Position numbers and translations under genes: made by a program. This document shows positions 1 to 5,895 of a stretch of DNA of 7,434 bases, piece after piece (position 1 is the stretch's first letter; every line of letters starts with the position of its first letter). Source of the stretch: Spirochaetota bacterium (GTDB lineage Bacteria > Spirochaetota > B62-G9 > DRHN01); contig JAGLSF010000095.1 in NCBI GenBank assembly GCA_023136305.1, positions 1-7,434 on the forward strand. Direction: 5' to 3'. Under the pieces are notes generated by a model. It was not told the DNA's origin. It ran no database searches and saw only the letters and a program-made list of their open reading frames with translations.

Positions 1-1073
1 TCCGAGAGATAGGGCTCGATAACGCAGTGACAGCGGTAGCAGTGTCCGATTTCATGCATGTGCGGTTCCTGCTTGACCAGGAGTTCCCGTTCTCGGAGCT
101 CTTCGAGGATCACCTCGCGTGCTTCATACCGGTCAAGACCGATACAGTCGGGTATGCCATTCTCATTGATGGTTGCATCCTCATTGAACACGTTCACGCG
201 GTCGAGACCATGCCGTTCTCCGATATCGAAGTCATTGGGATCGTGCGCCGGTGTGATCTTCAGTGCACCGGTTCCGAATGCAGGATCCACGTAGGAGTCA
301 CCGATGACTGCAAGCTCACGCTCCACGAGTGGAAGTACAACCGTCCTGCCGATCTGTTTATTGTAGCGTTTATCATCAGGGTTCACCGCAACTGCCGTGT
401 CGCCGAGCATGGTCTCGGGACGTGTGGTTGCCACCACAAGCCCCCCCCTATCATCTTTGAATGGGTAGAGGATGTGATAGAGGAATCCCTGTTCCGGTTC
501 GTGGTCCACCTCTTCGTCGGAAAGGGCCGTCTGACACCGGGGGCACCAGTTAATGATGTACTGGCCTTTGTATATGAGACCCTCGTTGAAGAGGCGTACG
601 AATACCTCCCGTACAGCCCGGGACAGCCCCTCGTCCATGGTGAAGCGTTCCCGCCGCCAGTCGCAGCTGGCACCCAGCTTCTTGAGCTGATTGATAATGG
701 TGGAGCCGAACTTCTGCTTCCATTCCCAGACGAGTTCGATGAATCGTTCCCGGCCCACCTCCTGACGGGTCTTCCCTTCCCGGGCGAGCTGCTTCTCCAC
801 CACGTTCTGTGTGGCGATTCCCGCATGGTCTGTTCCCGGAAGCCAGAGTGCATTGAAGCCCTGCATGCGTTTCCAGCGAATAATCGTGTCCTGAATGGTG
901 TTGTTGAGGCCGTGTCCCATGTGCAGGACACCGGTCACATTGGGCGGGGGAATGACAATGGTGTAGGGGGTCCGGTTTCGATCAACCTCGGAGTGAAAGA
1001 GGCCCTTCTCCTCCCAGAACCGATACCACTTCTCCTCGACCGTCTTCGGATCGTACTTCTTGTCCATTTCCAT
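1..1073 (-). CDS. valS: Valyl-tRNA synthetase, N-terminal 357 codons (3' end beyond window)
   Basis: This cytoplasmic class I aminoacyl-tRNA synthetase charges tRNA-Val with valine and hydrolyses mischarged Thr-tRNA. The reverse strand reads without a stop from ATG 1073 to the window edge. Visible landmarks are PPPNVTGVLHMGH at residues 42-54 (the HIGH motif is HMGH), LPGTDHAGIATQ at 78-89, and a cysteine pair in NWCPRCQTALSDEEV (C177, C180). The CP1 editing-domain threonine-rich motif TTRPETMLGD is at 216-225, GTGALKITPAHDPNDFDIG at 267-285, and a second cysteine pair in HCYRC (C345, C348). It is cut just after EPYLS. The KMSKS motif, anticodon-binding domain and coiled coil lie outside. Full-length ValS is usually about 880-950 residues, so roughly 40% is present. 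ATG 1073 and ATG 1067 are both in frame. An SD-like GGAGG lies 14 nt before the first, rather far. The family assignment is secure; only the exact start is open. Confidence 0.97.
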   Translation of the reverse strand, partial: MEMDKKYDPKTVEEKWYRFWEEKGLFHSEVDRNRTPYTIVIPPPNVTGVLHMGHGLNNTIQDTIIRWKRMQGFNALWLPGTDHAGIATQNVVEKQLAREGKTRQEVGRERFIELVWEWKQKFGSTIINQLKKLGASCDWRRERFTMDEGLSRAVREVFVRLFNEGLIYKGQYIINWCPRCQTALSDEEVDHEPEQGFLYHILYPFKDDRGGLVVATTRPETMLGDTAVAVNPDDKRYNKQIGRTVVLPLVERELAVIGDSYVDPAFGTGALKITPAHDPNDFDIGERHGLDRVNVFNEDATINENGIPDCIGLDRYEAREVILEELRERELLVKQEPHMHEIGHCYRCHCVIEPYLS

Positions 1074-1118
1074 GCTGCTCAGCTCAACCTCCGAAAGGGA
1101 AACTGCAATTTCTGTGAA

Positions 1119-1147
1119 AAAATACTTCGTGCAGTGGCTTATGTCAA
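1119..1147 (-). promoter_or_regulatory. Sigma-70-type promoter for valS
   Basis: On the minus strand a perfect -35 TTGACA (1147-1142) is followed by a 17-bp spacer and a -10 TATTTT (1124-1119). The expected transcript start is near 1112, giving a leader of about 40 nt before ATG 1073. It lies between the terminator of the upstream permease gene and valS, so valS is probably its own transcription unit. The leader is too short for a T-box riboswitch, and I see none. Confidence 0.75.
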
Positions 1148-1159
1148 CCAGGATGCAGG

Positions 1160-1193
1160 AAAAGCCCCCGTTCACCCGAATACGGGGGCTTTT
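1160..1193 (-). terminator. Intrinsic terminator after the purine permease gene
   Basis: The arms AAAAGCCCCCGT (1160-1171) and ACGGGGGCTTTT (1182-1193) form a perfect 12-bp stem around a 10-nt loop. The G/C-rich core is flanked by A runs on one side and T runs on the other, so it could act in both directions. It lies 31 nt past the permease stop codon and upstream of the valS promoter, which fits termination of the permease transcript. No plus-strand gene reads into it. Confidence 0.88.
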
Positions 1194-1224
1194 CATCTCT
1201 CTACGTGGAACAACTCAGCTCAGA

Positions 1225-2559
1225 CTACTTTATAAAGGGCAGTGCGAGCGACAGAATCGCAAACGCATCGATGATGTACAGCATCCAGTGAATGTCCTTC
1301 CCCTTGCCGATGAGAAGCTTGATCACCGTATAGGAGATAAATCCCCAGATAATGCCCTGGGTGATGCTGTATGTCAGCGGGATGAGTATCATCGCGATGA
1401 ACGCCGGGATTGCCTCATCCATCTGGTTCCAGTCCAGCTTGGCTAGCGGCTTCATCATGAAAACACCAATGAGAACGAGCACCGGCGCTGTGGCCACAGC
1501 CGGGATAAAGGAGAGCAGCGGGCTCAGGAACATGAAGGGGAGGAACAGGAGCCCTGTGATGACTGCGGTGAGTCCCGTCTTTCCTCCCTCCTCAACACCG
1601 GCCGCGCTCTCGATGTAGGTGGTGCCGGAGGAGGTGCCAAAGAGGCCCGAAATGGTTGTTGCGCCAGCGTCCACAAGCAGCGCCTTTCCCACACGAACGG
1701 GCTGTCCGTCCTTGTCTACCAGACCGGCCACCTGGGCTACACCCAGGAATGTCGAGATCGAATCAAACATGTCGGTAAACAGAAGGGCGAATATGGGCCC
1801 GAGCATGCTGAATTTGAGGGCGCCGACAATGTCGAGCTTAAAGAACACTTCCATCGAGGGAAGTGCAAACACTGCCTTGGGTAAGGTTACGATTGGTGTC
1901 TCCATCCTGCCCGATTTCACGCCGATGAGACTCACGATAAGGGCAATGATCGAGGTGATGATGATTCCGAGAACGAGGTTTCCCTTCACCTTTTTTATCA
2001 GCAAAATCGAGGTGATGAAGAGTCCCACAAGAAAGATGATGACGGTGACGTTGATACCGCCGAATGACACGAGGGTCGCGGGATTCTTGACGATAAATCC
2101 CACCTGCTGAAACCCGATAAAGGTGAGAAAGAGCCCGATTCCTGCAGCAACAGCGTACCTGAGGGATGCGGGAACCGCCTTCACGATCGTTACACGCACC
2201 TTGAATATGGAGAGTATGATGAACAGCACGCCCGAGAGAAATACGGCACCCAGAGCCGTCTCCCAGGGGATGCCCATACCGAGCACCAGGGAATAGGTGA
2301 AAAATGCGTTGATTCCCATACCCGGTGCCAGGGCAAAGGGAAGATTCGCAAACAGCCCCATTGCAATTGAGGAGAATGCACTGACGAGAATTGTTGCAAA
2401 TAGCACACCGTTGAAAGACATACCCGTCTGTGAGATAATAGCCGGATTCACCACAATGATGTAGGCCATGGCAAGAAAAGTGGCAATACCGGAAATTACC
2501 TCGGTTCCGACAGTTGTACCGCTTCCTTCCAGATCGAACAACTTCCTTCCATTGGACAT
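1225..2559 (-). CDS. NCS2 purine-base permease, AzgA/PbuG-GhxP type
   Basis: This 444-residue inner-membrane protein is predicted to import hypoxanthine, guanine or adenine by proton symport for purine salvage. Family hallmarks are APGMGINAFFTYS at residues 78-90, FTDMFDSISTFLGV at 261-274, and GTSSGTTYIESAAGVEEGGKTG at 308-329. The last is close to the AzgA-clade signature and separates it from UraA/UapA-type NCS2 carriers. Hydrophobic segments run through most of the chain, compatible with the 14-helix NCS2 fold, and the length is normal. I place the start at ATG 2559 because GGGAGG (2571-2566) sits 6 nt upstream. An in-frame ATG at 2595 would add 12 residues without a comparable site. It has its own promoter and a downstream terminator, so it is probably monocistronic. 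Which base is carried cannot be decided from sequence alone. Confidence 0.93.
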   Translation of the reverse strand: MSNGRKLFDLEGSGTTVGTEVISGIATFLAMAYIIVVNPAIISQTGMSFNGVLFATILVSAFSSIAMGLFANLPFALAPGMGINAFFTYSLVLGMGIPWETALGAVFLSGVLFIILSIFKVRVTIVKAVPASLRYAVAAGIGLFLTFIGFQQVGFIVKNPATLVSFGGINVTVIIFLVGLFITSILLIKKVKGNLVLGIIITSIIALIVSLIGVKSGRMETPIVTLPKAVFALPSMEVFFKLDIVGALKFSMLGPIFALLFTDMFDSISTFLGVAQVAGLVDKDGQPVRVGKALLVDAGATTISGLFGTSSGTTYIESAAGVEEGGKTGLTAVITGLLFLPFMFLSPLLSFIPAVATAPVLVLIGVFMMKPLAKLDWNQMDEAIPAFIAMILIPLTYSITQGIIWGFISYTVIKLLIGKGKDIHWMLYIIDAFAILSLALPFIK

Positions 2560-2574
2560 AGTATACCTCCCTTT

Positions 2575-2607
2575 TAGTGGTATGTATTCATGCAATAACT
2601 TACACTA
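2575..2607 (-). promoter_or_regulatory. Possible hairpin in the permease mRNA leader
   Basis: In the minus-strand transcript, TAGTGTA pairs with TACCACTA with one bulged C. Inside it, TATT pairs with AATA around the loop GCATG. The structure ends just before the GGGAGG ribosome site. It is A/U-rich and short. I could not recognise the conserved junctions or loops of the purine (xpt-pbuX) riboswitch, so its role, if any, is unknown. Confidence 0.3.
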
Positions 2608-2637
2608 CTGATTCCGCAACAGACAGGTCGTTTCTCT

Positions 2638-2689
2638 ATTGTATACTGAGTGTGTCTACAGGACAAGTTTTTTTTCTGATTAAAATATT
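2638..2689 (-). promoter_or_regulatory. Promoter of the purine permease gene with A/T-rich upstream element
   Basis: On the minus strand, -35 TTGTCC (2666-2661), a 17-bp spacer and -10 TACAAT (2643-2638, one mismatch to consensus) are in register. Directly upstream of the -35 is an A/T-rich tract with a run of eight A (2675-2668) preceded by more A/T-rich sequence to about 2689, which resembles an UP element. The predicted start near 2631 leaves a leader of about 70 nt. Confidence 0.6.
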
Positions 2690-2707
2690 CATCCGGTTCA
2701 CGCTCAC

Positions 2708-2735
2708 AGAAACGGTTCTAGGTTACGCCGTCTCT
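2708..2735 (-). terminator. Weak hairpin at the end of the transporter gene
   Basis: On the minus strand AGAGACGG (2735-2728) can pair with CCGTTTCT (2715-2708), including one G-U pair, around a 12-nt loop. It begins at the stop codon of the transporter gene. No U run follows directly, so it is not a convincing intrinsic terminator. Transcription of the upstream cassette might end here or read through toward the permease promoter. Confidence 0.22.
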
Positions 2736-3703
2736 CACGTCTGAACCGTGCTCCACCGACGGGCGAATAGAGAGTAGAAGAGTGCTGATATGGGGAACTG
2801 TGCAATTATACAGGCCGCAACACCGAGAATGGTCCTGCTCTCGAAGGTTGTGATCGCGATGACCATGGCTATGGGAAGGTTCTTCGAGCCGTTCTGATAG
2901 ATAAGCGGCACAGAGGTCTCTCGATCAAACCGGAACAGCCGGGTGATGTAAAAGGCCGTGATGAAAGCCAGAGCATAGAAGAGTGCTGCGGAAAGCACTC
3001 CCCACCATATGATAACGGGGTAGCGTGTAATAATCTCCGCCCTGAGCGCGATCGATATGAGTATGACAACGATCTCGATAATACCCGACAGCGAGGTGAG
3101 TGAGGGCTTCATCCGCTTCAGAAGGTCTCTGCTGAGGTGTTTCCTGAACAGCAGCTTTACAACTCCTGCCAAAATGTAGGGAATGACGATGAGTATGAGA
3201 AGGTTTTTCATGAGTATGAGTGTGGAAAAACTCAAAGTGTTGACGAGAAGAAGCTTGAGTCCGAAGGGAACCAGTAAAAGATAAACCACGAAAGTGAATG
3301 ACTGTATGATCAGGGCGAGCAGCAGGTCGCCCTCCAGAAAGGAAGTCCATGCGGAGAGCATCGCGTCAGGGGGAACAGTCGTGGAAATAACGAGGCCCGT
3401 TCTCAGGTACATGAAATGTGCCGGAATGATCCGTGCAACGAGCATGCCGACCAGGGGCGAAAGCACGGTAAGAATGAAGGAGAGGATCAGTGGAAAGGTG
3501 TAGAGTTTGAGCATACGCAGGCTGGGCATGCTCGTGGGAAATACCATGATTAAGATCATGACAAAGAGAAGCGGTGTAATAAAACCCTCTAGCGATTCCA
3601 CCCGCTGCGGATTGAACCTTCCAACCAGATACCCCACCACCATGGCCAGAAATGCCCAGAGAAGAATGTACTTTCTGAATATGATGTTAAATCGATGTAT
3701 CAT
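2735..3703 (-). CDS. Membrane transporter of the bile acid:sodium symporter / ACR3 fold
   Basis: This 322-residue, highly hydrophobic protein has about ten membrane segments (for example around 13-28, 41-56, 69-94, 126-153, 162-185, 208-221, 231-255 and 292-313), as expected for the BASS/ACR3 superfamily. TVPPDAMLSAWTSFLEGD (109-126) aligns in pattern with the ACR3 helix-4 region, and QNGSKNLPIAMVIA (270-283) with the conserved discontinuous helix near the C-terminus. In characterised ACR3 arsenite exporters helix 4 carries an essential cysteine. Here PPD occupies that place, and the only cysteine (C298) lies elsewhere, so arsenite export is doubtful. ATG 3703 has GGGTGA (3715-3710) 6 nt upstream. 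It lies 36 nt behind the HAD gene on the same strand, probably in one operon, which hints at an organic anion or sugar-acid-like substrate. No ars genes are nearby. Fold assignment is fairly firm; substrate and direction of transport are unknown. Confidence 0.8.
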   Translation of the reverse strand: MIHRFNIIFRKYILLWAFLAMVVGYLVGRFNPQRVESLEGFITPLLFVMILIMVFPTSMPSLRMLKLYTFPLILSFILTVLSPLVGMLVARIIPAHFMYLRTGLVISTTVPPDAMLSAWTSFLEGDLLLALIIQSFTFVVYLLLVPFGLKLLLVNTLSFSTLILMKNLLILIVIPYILAGVVKLLFRKHLSRDLLKRMKPSLTSLSGIIEIVVILISIALRAEIITRYPVIIWWGVLSAALFYALAFITAFYITRLFRFDRETSVPLIYQNGSKNLPIAMVIAITTFESRTILGVAACIIAQFPISALFYSLFARRWSTVQT

Positions 3704-3729
3704 GGCCAGTCACCCATGCGTTGGAGGAC

Positions 3730-3738
3730 ATTGTACCA
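3730..3738 (-). promoter_or_regulatory. Possible extended -10 promoter before the transporter gene
   Basis: On the minus strand TGG-TACAAT matches the extended -10 pattern TGn-TATAAT with one mismatch. It would start transcription near 3723, about 20 nt before ATG 3703. No matching -35 is present at 16-18 bp. It overlaps the last codons of the HAD gene. It may be chance, or may allow extra expression of the transporter. Confidence 0.25.
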
Positions 3739-3739
3739 T

Positions 3740-4501
3740 CTAGCCAGTTAAAAGAGGCTTCAGGTCTCTGAGCTTCTTCAGAATGTGGTCAGGTTTAGCG
3801 TCCCCCCTGTAGTCCCGGTCCTTTACATCGGTAAGACCGGAATGAATGAGTATGGAACTCCTGAAACCGGCCCTTCTGCTCCCCTCCACATCCCTGCTCA
3901 GTGTATCGCCGATGTAGACACACTGTTCCGGAGAAAGCCCGGTCTGCCTGAAGGCAGGCTGAAAGATGGCCTCGTTCGGTTTCCGCACACCCTCCTCAGC
4001 CGAGAGCACCACGGTCGTGAAGTATCGGTCGACTCCATACTTTTTAAGTCTCTCGGGTATAAGGGTCCGCGACATGGTATTGCTCACCAGAGCGATGACA
4101 TAGCGGTTCTGAAAGAGGTTTTTCAGTACATGCAGCATTTCCTCCACGGGGCGACGCTTGTACAGATAATACTCATAGATGCTGCTCAACTCCTCCGCTC
4201 TCTCCCGGATTCTTTTCTTAGCGCCTGTGTCCCTGCAGTATTCTTCCAGAAAGAAGGTGGTCCAGATCTCCTCATTGGGCAGCTCCCGATAGCCGTTCTC
4301 ACGGTACCAGGCATCATACGCCCCCTGTCCGGATCTCAGGGCATCCGAAAGGGATTCCCGGTCTATAGCTATACCCGCATCCCCCAGCATGTCCGAGATT
4401 ATGGATACGCCCCTGCGAAACTGATCTTCGTCAGGGTGTACATCCTCCACAACACCCCCATAATCCAAAAACACACCCTTCACATCAGGAATCCCTGCCA
4501 T
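3740..4501 (-). CDS. HAD-superfamily hydrolase (subfamily I phosphatase-like)
   Basis: This 253-residue cytoplasmic protein of the haloacid dehalogenase superfamily probably removes phosphate from a small phosphorylated metabolite. Motif I is FLDYGGVVED (nucleophile D13), motif II ALVSNTMS (S140), motif III GVRKPNEAIF (K174) and motif IV YIGDTLSRD (D199, D204). The helical insert between motifs I and II (about 20-125) is a C1-type cap. Motif I reads DYGG rather than DxD; the DxG form also occurs in YihX-like and DFGGV-type HAD proteins, where activity or specificity can differ from classic phosphatases. The start ATG 4501 lies inside the end of the SAF oxidoreductase gene (17-nt overlap), with AGGA 8 nt upstream, so the two are probably translationally coupled. 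The natural substrate is likely the oxidoreductase product or a related sugar phosphate; that is inference from position only. Confidence 0.85.
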   Translation of the reverse strand: MAGIPDVKGVFLDYGGVVEDVHPDEDQFRRGVSIISDMLGDAGIAIDRESLSDALRSGQGAYDAWYRENGYRELPNEEIWTTFFLEEYCRDTGAKKRIRERAEELSSIYEYYLYKRRPVEEMLHVLKNLFQNRYVIALVSNTMSRTLIPERLKKYGVDRYFTTVVLSAEEGVRKPNEAIFQPAFRQTGLSPEQCVYIGDTLSRDVEGSRRAGFRSSILIHSGLTDVKDRDYRGDAKPDHILKKLRDLKPLLTG

Positions 4502-5774
4502 GCATACCGTCCTGAATTCTTCTGAACTTGAGCAGTGACGAGTCCTTCAGCCTCACCTGATCGTAGGTGATCACCCTACCCATCTCCACATCTTCAAGCA
4601 GCTCAGACCCAACCGACAGGCCAAGCGGAAGGAGATGTTCACTTCTGGCCTGTTCAACTTTCTCTATACCGCCATACACTGTGTATCCGCCGAAGCTGTC
4701 GATCACTTCACCACGCTTCAAGTTACGCTTCGCAATGGTGATCACCTCGGTTGAGGGTATCGTGACGGTTGCCAGGGTGGGCTTGCCGTGTAAGACTGCC
4801 CATCCCACCGAATCGGGAACCTCCAGGTTGGTGAGGTGATAGGGCCGGTACAGAAGATAATTTGGACCGTCACCAACCTTCAGGTATCGCAGTGTTTCGT
4901 TGGCAATGGGCCCCTCATGGCGCACAACGGCAAATACCCCGGGCGCCAGGTCACCGATCACAAAGTCGACGACCCCCTCCCTCTCCAGTATACCACTATT
5001 CTCTCTGAGGCGAAATACATTCGTGAGTGTGTCAATATTCGCAGACGGTCCGTGCATGTTGCGAACGTCCACTGTAAGGCCTGCTGCATTGGCGACACAG
5101 GCCATCTCCACGATGGTTTTAGATCCATCCACGAACTCTGTTAATATATAGGGATTGAGTCCCATGGACCGGGCCCGCTCCGAAAGGCTTTCGGGAGTGG
5201 CGGTCCGGTCGAGAGGATTGTTCTTACCCTTGCCTGCAGCAACAATTGTAAATCCGCATATCCGTGCAAAATCGATAAGCTCCTTCACTGCCGCGGGTTC
5301 ATCACCGGCGCACACGGTGTACACGAGGCCCCGTTCCCGCGCCAGGCTGTTCAAATAATACCCTGCCGTTACATCGGTCTCCACGTTGAGCATTCCCACA
5401 TGCTTTCCCTGCATCAATGCCGCATGGGCAACCTCGGCACCCACATCGGGTTTTCCTGTTGCCTCAATCACCATGTCGATCCCATCGAGAGCCGTCACTA
5501 CTCGATGGTCGGAACAGATAATTCGCTCCCTGCCCAAGTCCAGCTTGGCTGCATCCCCCGGATGTTCAATCTCACGGATGCGGGAGATTCCGACCAGCTC
5601 AAAGCATGCCTGTGCCCGCTCTACCTCGATGTCCGAAACCACGGAGACTGTCATGCCCGGGGTCATCTCGAGTACTTCAACAATGCCCCTGCCCATAAAT
5701 CCCGCTCCCACCAGGCCGACCCGGATGTCCCTCCCCTCACTGCTGTACCGAATAAGGTCATCGTAAATCTGCAC
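4485..5774 (-). CDS. NAD(P)-dependent oxidoreductase with C-terminal SAF domain (COG4091 type)
   Basis: Numbering is from the GTG start (429 residues). An N-terminal Rossmann fold shows VGLVGAGFMGRG at 19-30. It is followed by EATGKPDVG (104-112), NVETD (130-134), CAGDEPAAVKEL (155-166), AAGKGKNNPLDR (179-190) and EFVDGSKTIVEMACVANAAGL (213-233), a series typical of 'homoserine dehydrogenase-like, SAF domain' proteins. The C-terminal part (about 341-415) is a SAF domain. Such proteins are often mislabelled as FlgA because of that domain. The Brucella DRL enzyme (alternative DXP reductoisomerase) belongs to this broad family from what I recall, but other members act on other substrates, so I give no specific reaction. 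An in-frame ATG at 5822 would add 16 residues. However, a promoter places the transcript start near 5819, whereas GTG 5774 has AAAGGG 5 nt upstream and gives the usual short N-terminus. The gene heads a probable operon with the HAD and transporter genes. Confidence 0.87.
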   Translation of the reverse strand: MQIYDDLIRYSSEGRDIRVGLVGAGFMGRGIVEVLEMTPGMTVSVVSDIEVERAQACFELVGISRIREIEHPGDAAKLDLGRERIICSDHRVVTALDGIDMVIEATGKPDVGAEVAHAALMQGKHVGMLNVETDVTAGYYLNSLARERGLVYTVCAGDEPAAVKELIDFARICGFTIVAAGKGKNNPLDRTATPESLSERARSMGLNPYILTEFVDGSKTIVEMACVANAAGLTVDVRNMHGPSANIDTLTNVFRLRENSGILEREGVVDFVIGDLAPGVFAVVRHEGPIANETLRYLKVGDGPNYLLYRPYHLTNLEVPDSVGWAVLHGKPTLATVTIPSTEVITIAKRNLKRGEVIDSFGGYTVYGGIEKVEQARSEHLLPLGLSVGSELLEDVEMGRVITYDQVRLKDSSLLKFRRIQDGMHGRDS

Positions 5775-5825
5775 GGCATCCCTTTCCCGAAACCATGATG
5801 TATGAATACGGACAACACCCATGGT

Positions 5826-5854
5826 AAAATAGCATCATGCCCCTAGCCTGTAAA
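5826..5854 (-). promoter_or_regulatory. Promoter of the oxidoreductase-phosphatase-transporter operon
   Basis: On the minus strand, -35 TTTACA (5854-5849, one mismatch), a 17-bp spacer and -10 TATTTT (5831-5826) match the layout and -10 of the valS promoter. Transcription should begin near 5819. That is at or past the ATG at 5822, so either a leaderless message or, more likely, the downstream GTG at 5774 is used. The divergent strand reads TAAAAT across the same -10 bases, a possible but unsupported start for the kinase transcript. Confidence 0.58.
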
Positions 5855-5875
5855 CCAGAATTATGGGGACACATT

Positions 5876-5889
5876 AAAAAAAAAAGGAG
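5876..5889 (+). promoter_or_regulatory. Ribosome binding site of the ROK kinase with A10 tract
   Basis: A run of ten A (5876-5885) leads directly into GGAG, giving a strong AAGGAG Shine-Dalgarno site 6 nt before ATG 5896. This fixes the start of the kinase. A-rich sequence just upstream of an SD site can help ribosome loading. The run is also a possible slippage site. Confidence 0.75.
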
Positions 5890-5895
5890 ACAGCC

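Noticed and set aside
441..448. Run of eight C in valS as a possible frameshift
   Set aside because: Translation through the run keeps the expected frame into the editing-domain motif (DDRGGLVVATTRPETM), so no shift is present.
27..1235. Long 402-codon open frame on the plus strand opposite valS
   Set aside because: It is antisense to a clear valS frame with HMGH, TTRPETMLGD and cysteine motifs. Its product is rich in low-meaning composition and has no recognisable domain.
2560..2637. Purine riboswitch in the permease leader
   Set aside because: The leader is too short and lacks recognisable conserved junctions and loop sequences of the purine aptamer; only a simple hairpin is visible.
2694..2748. 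Inverted repeat CGGTTCA / TGAACCG spanning the end of the transporter gene
   Set aside because: Seven-base arms 41 bp apart, partly within coding sequence; too weak to call an operator or terminator.
3704..3739. Nine-codon minus-strand leader peptide (MVQCPPTHG) before the transporter gene
   Set aside because: An ATG-to-stop frame exists, but it has no clear SD site and no attenuator-like structure follows; it is likely chance.
3785..4525. Plus-strand open frame (246 codons) opposite the HAD gene
   Set aside because: The HAD gene shows all four motifs in order on the minus strand; the antisense product resembles nothing.
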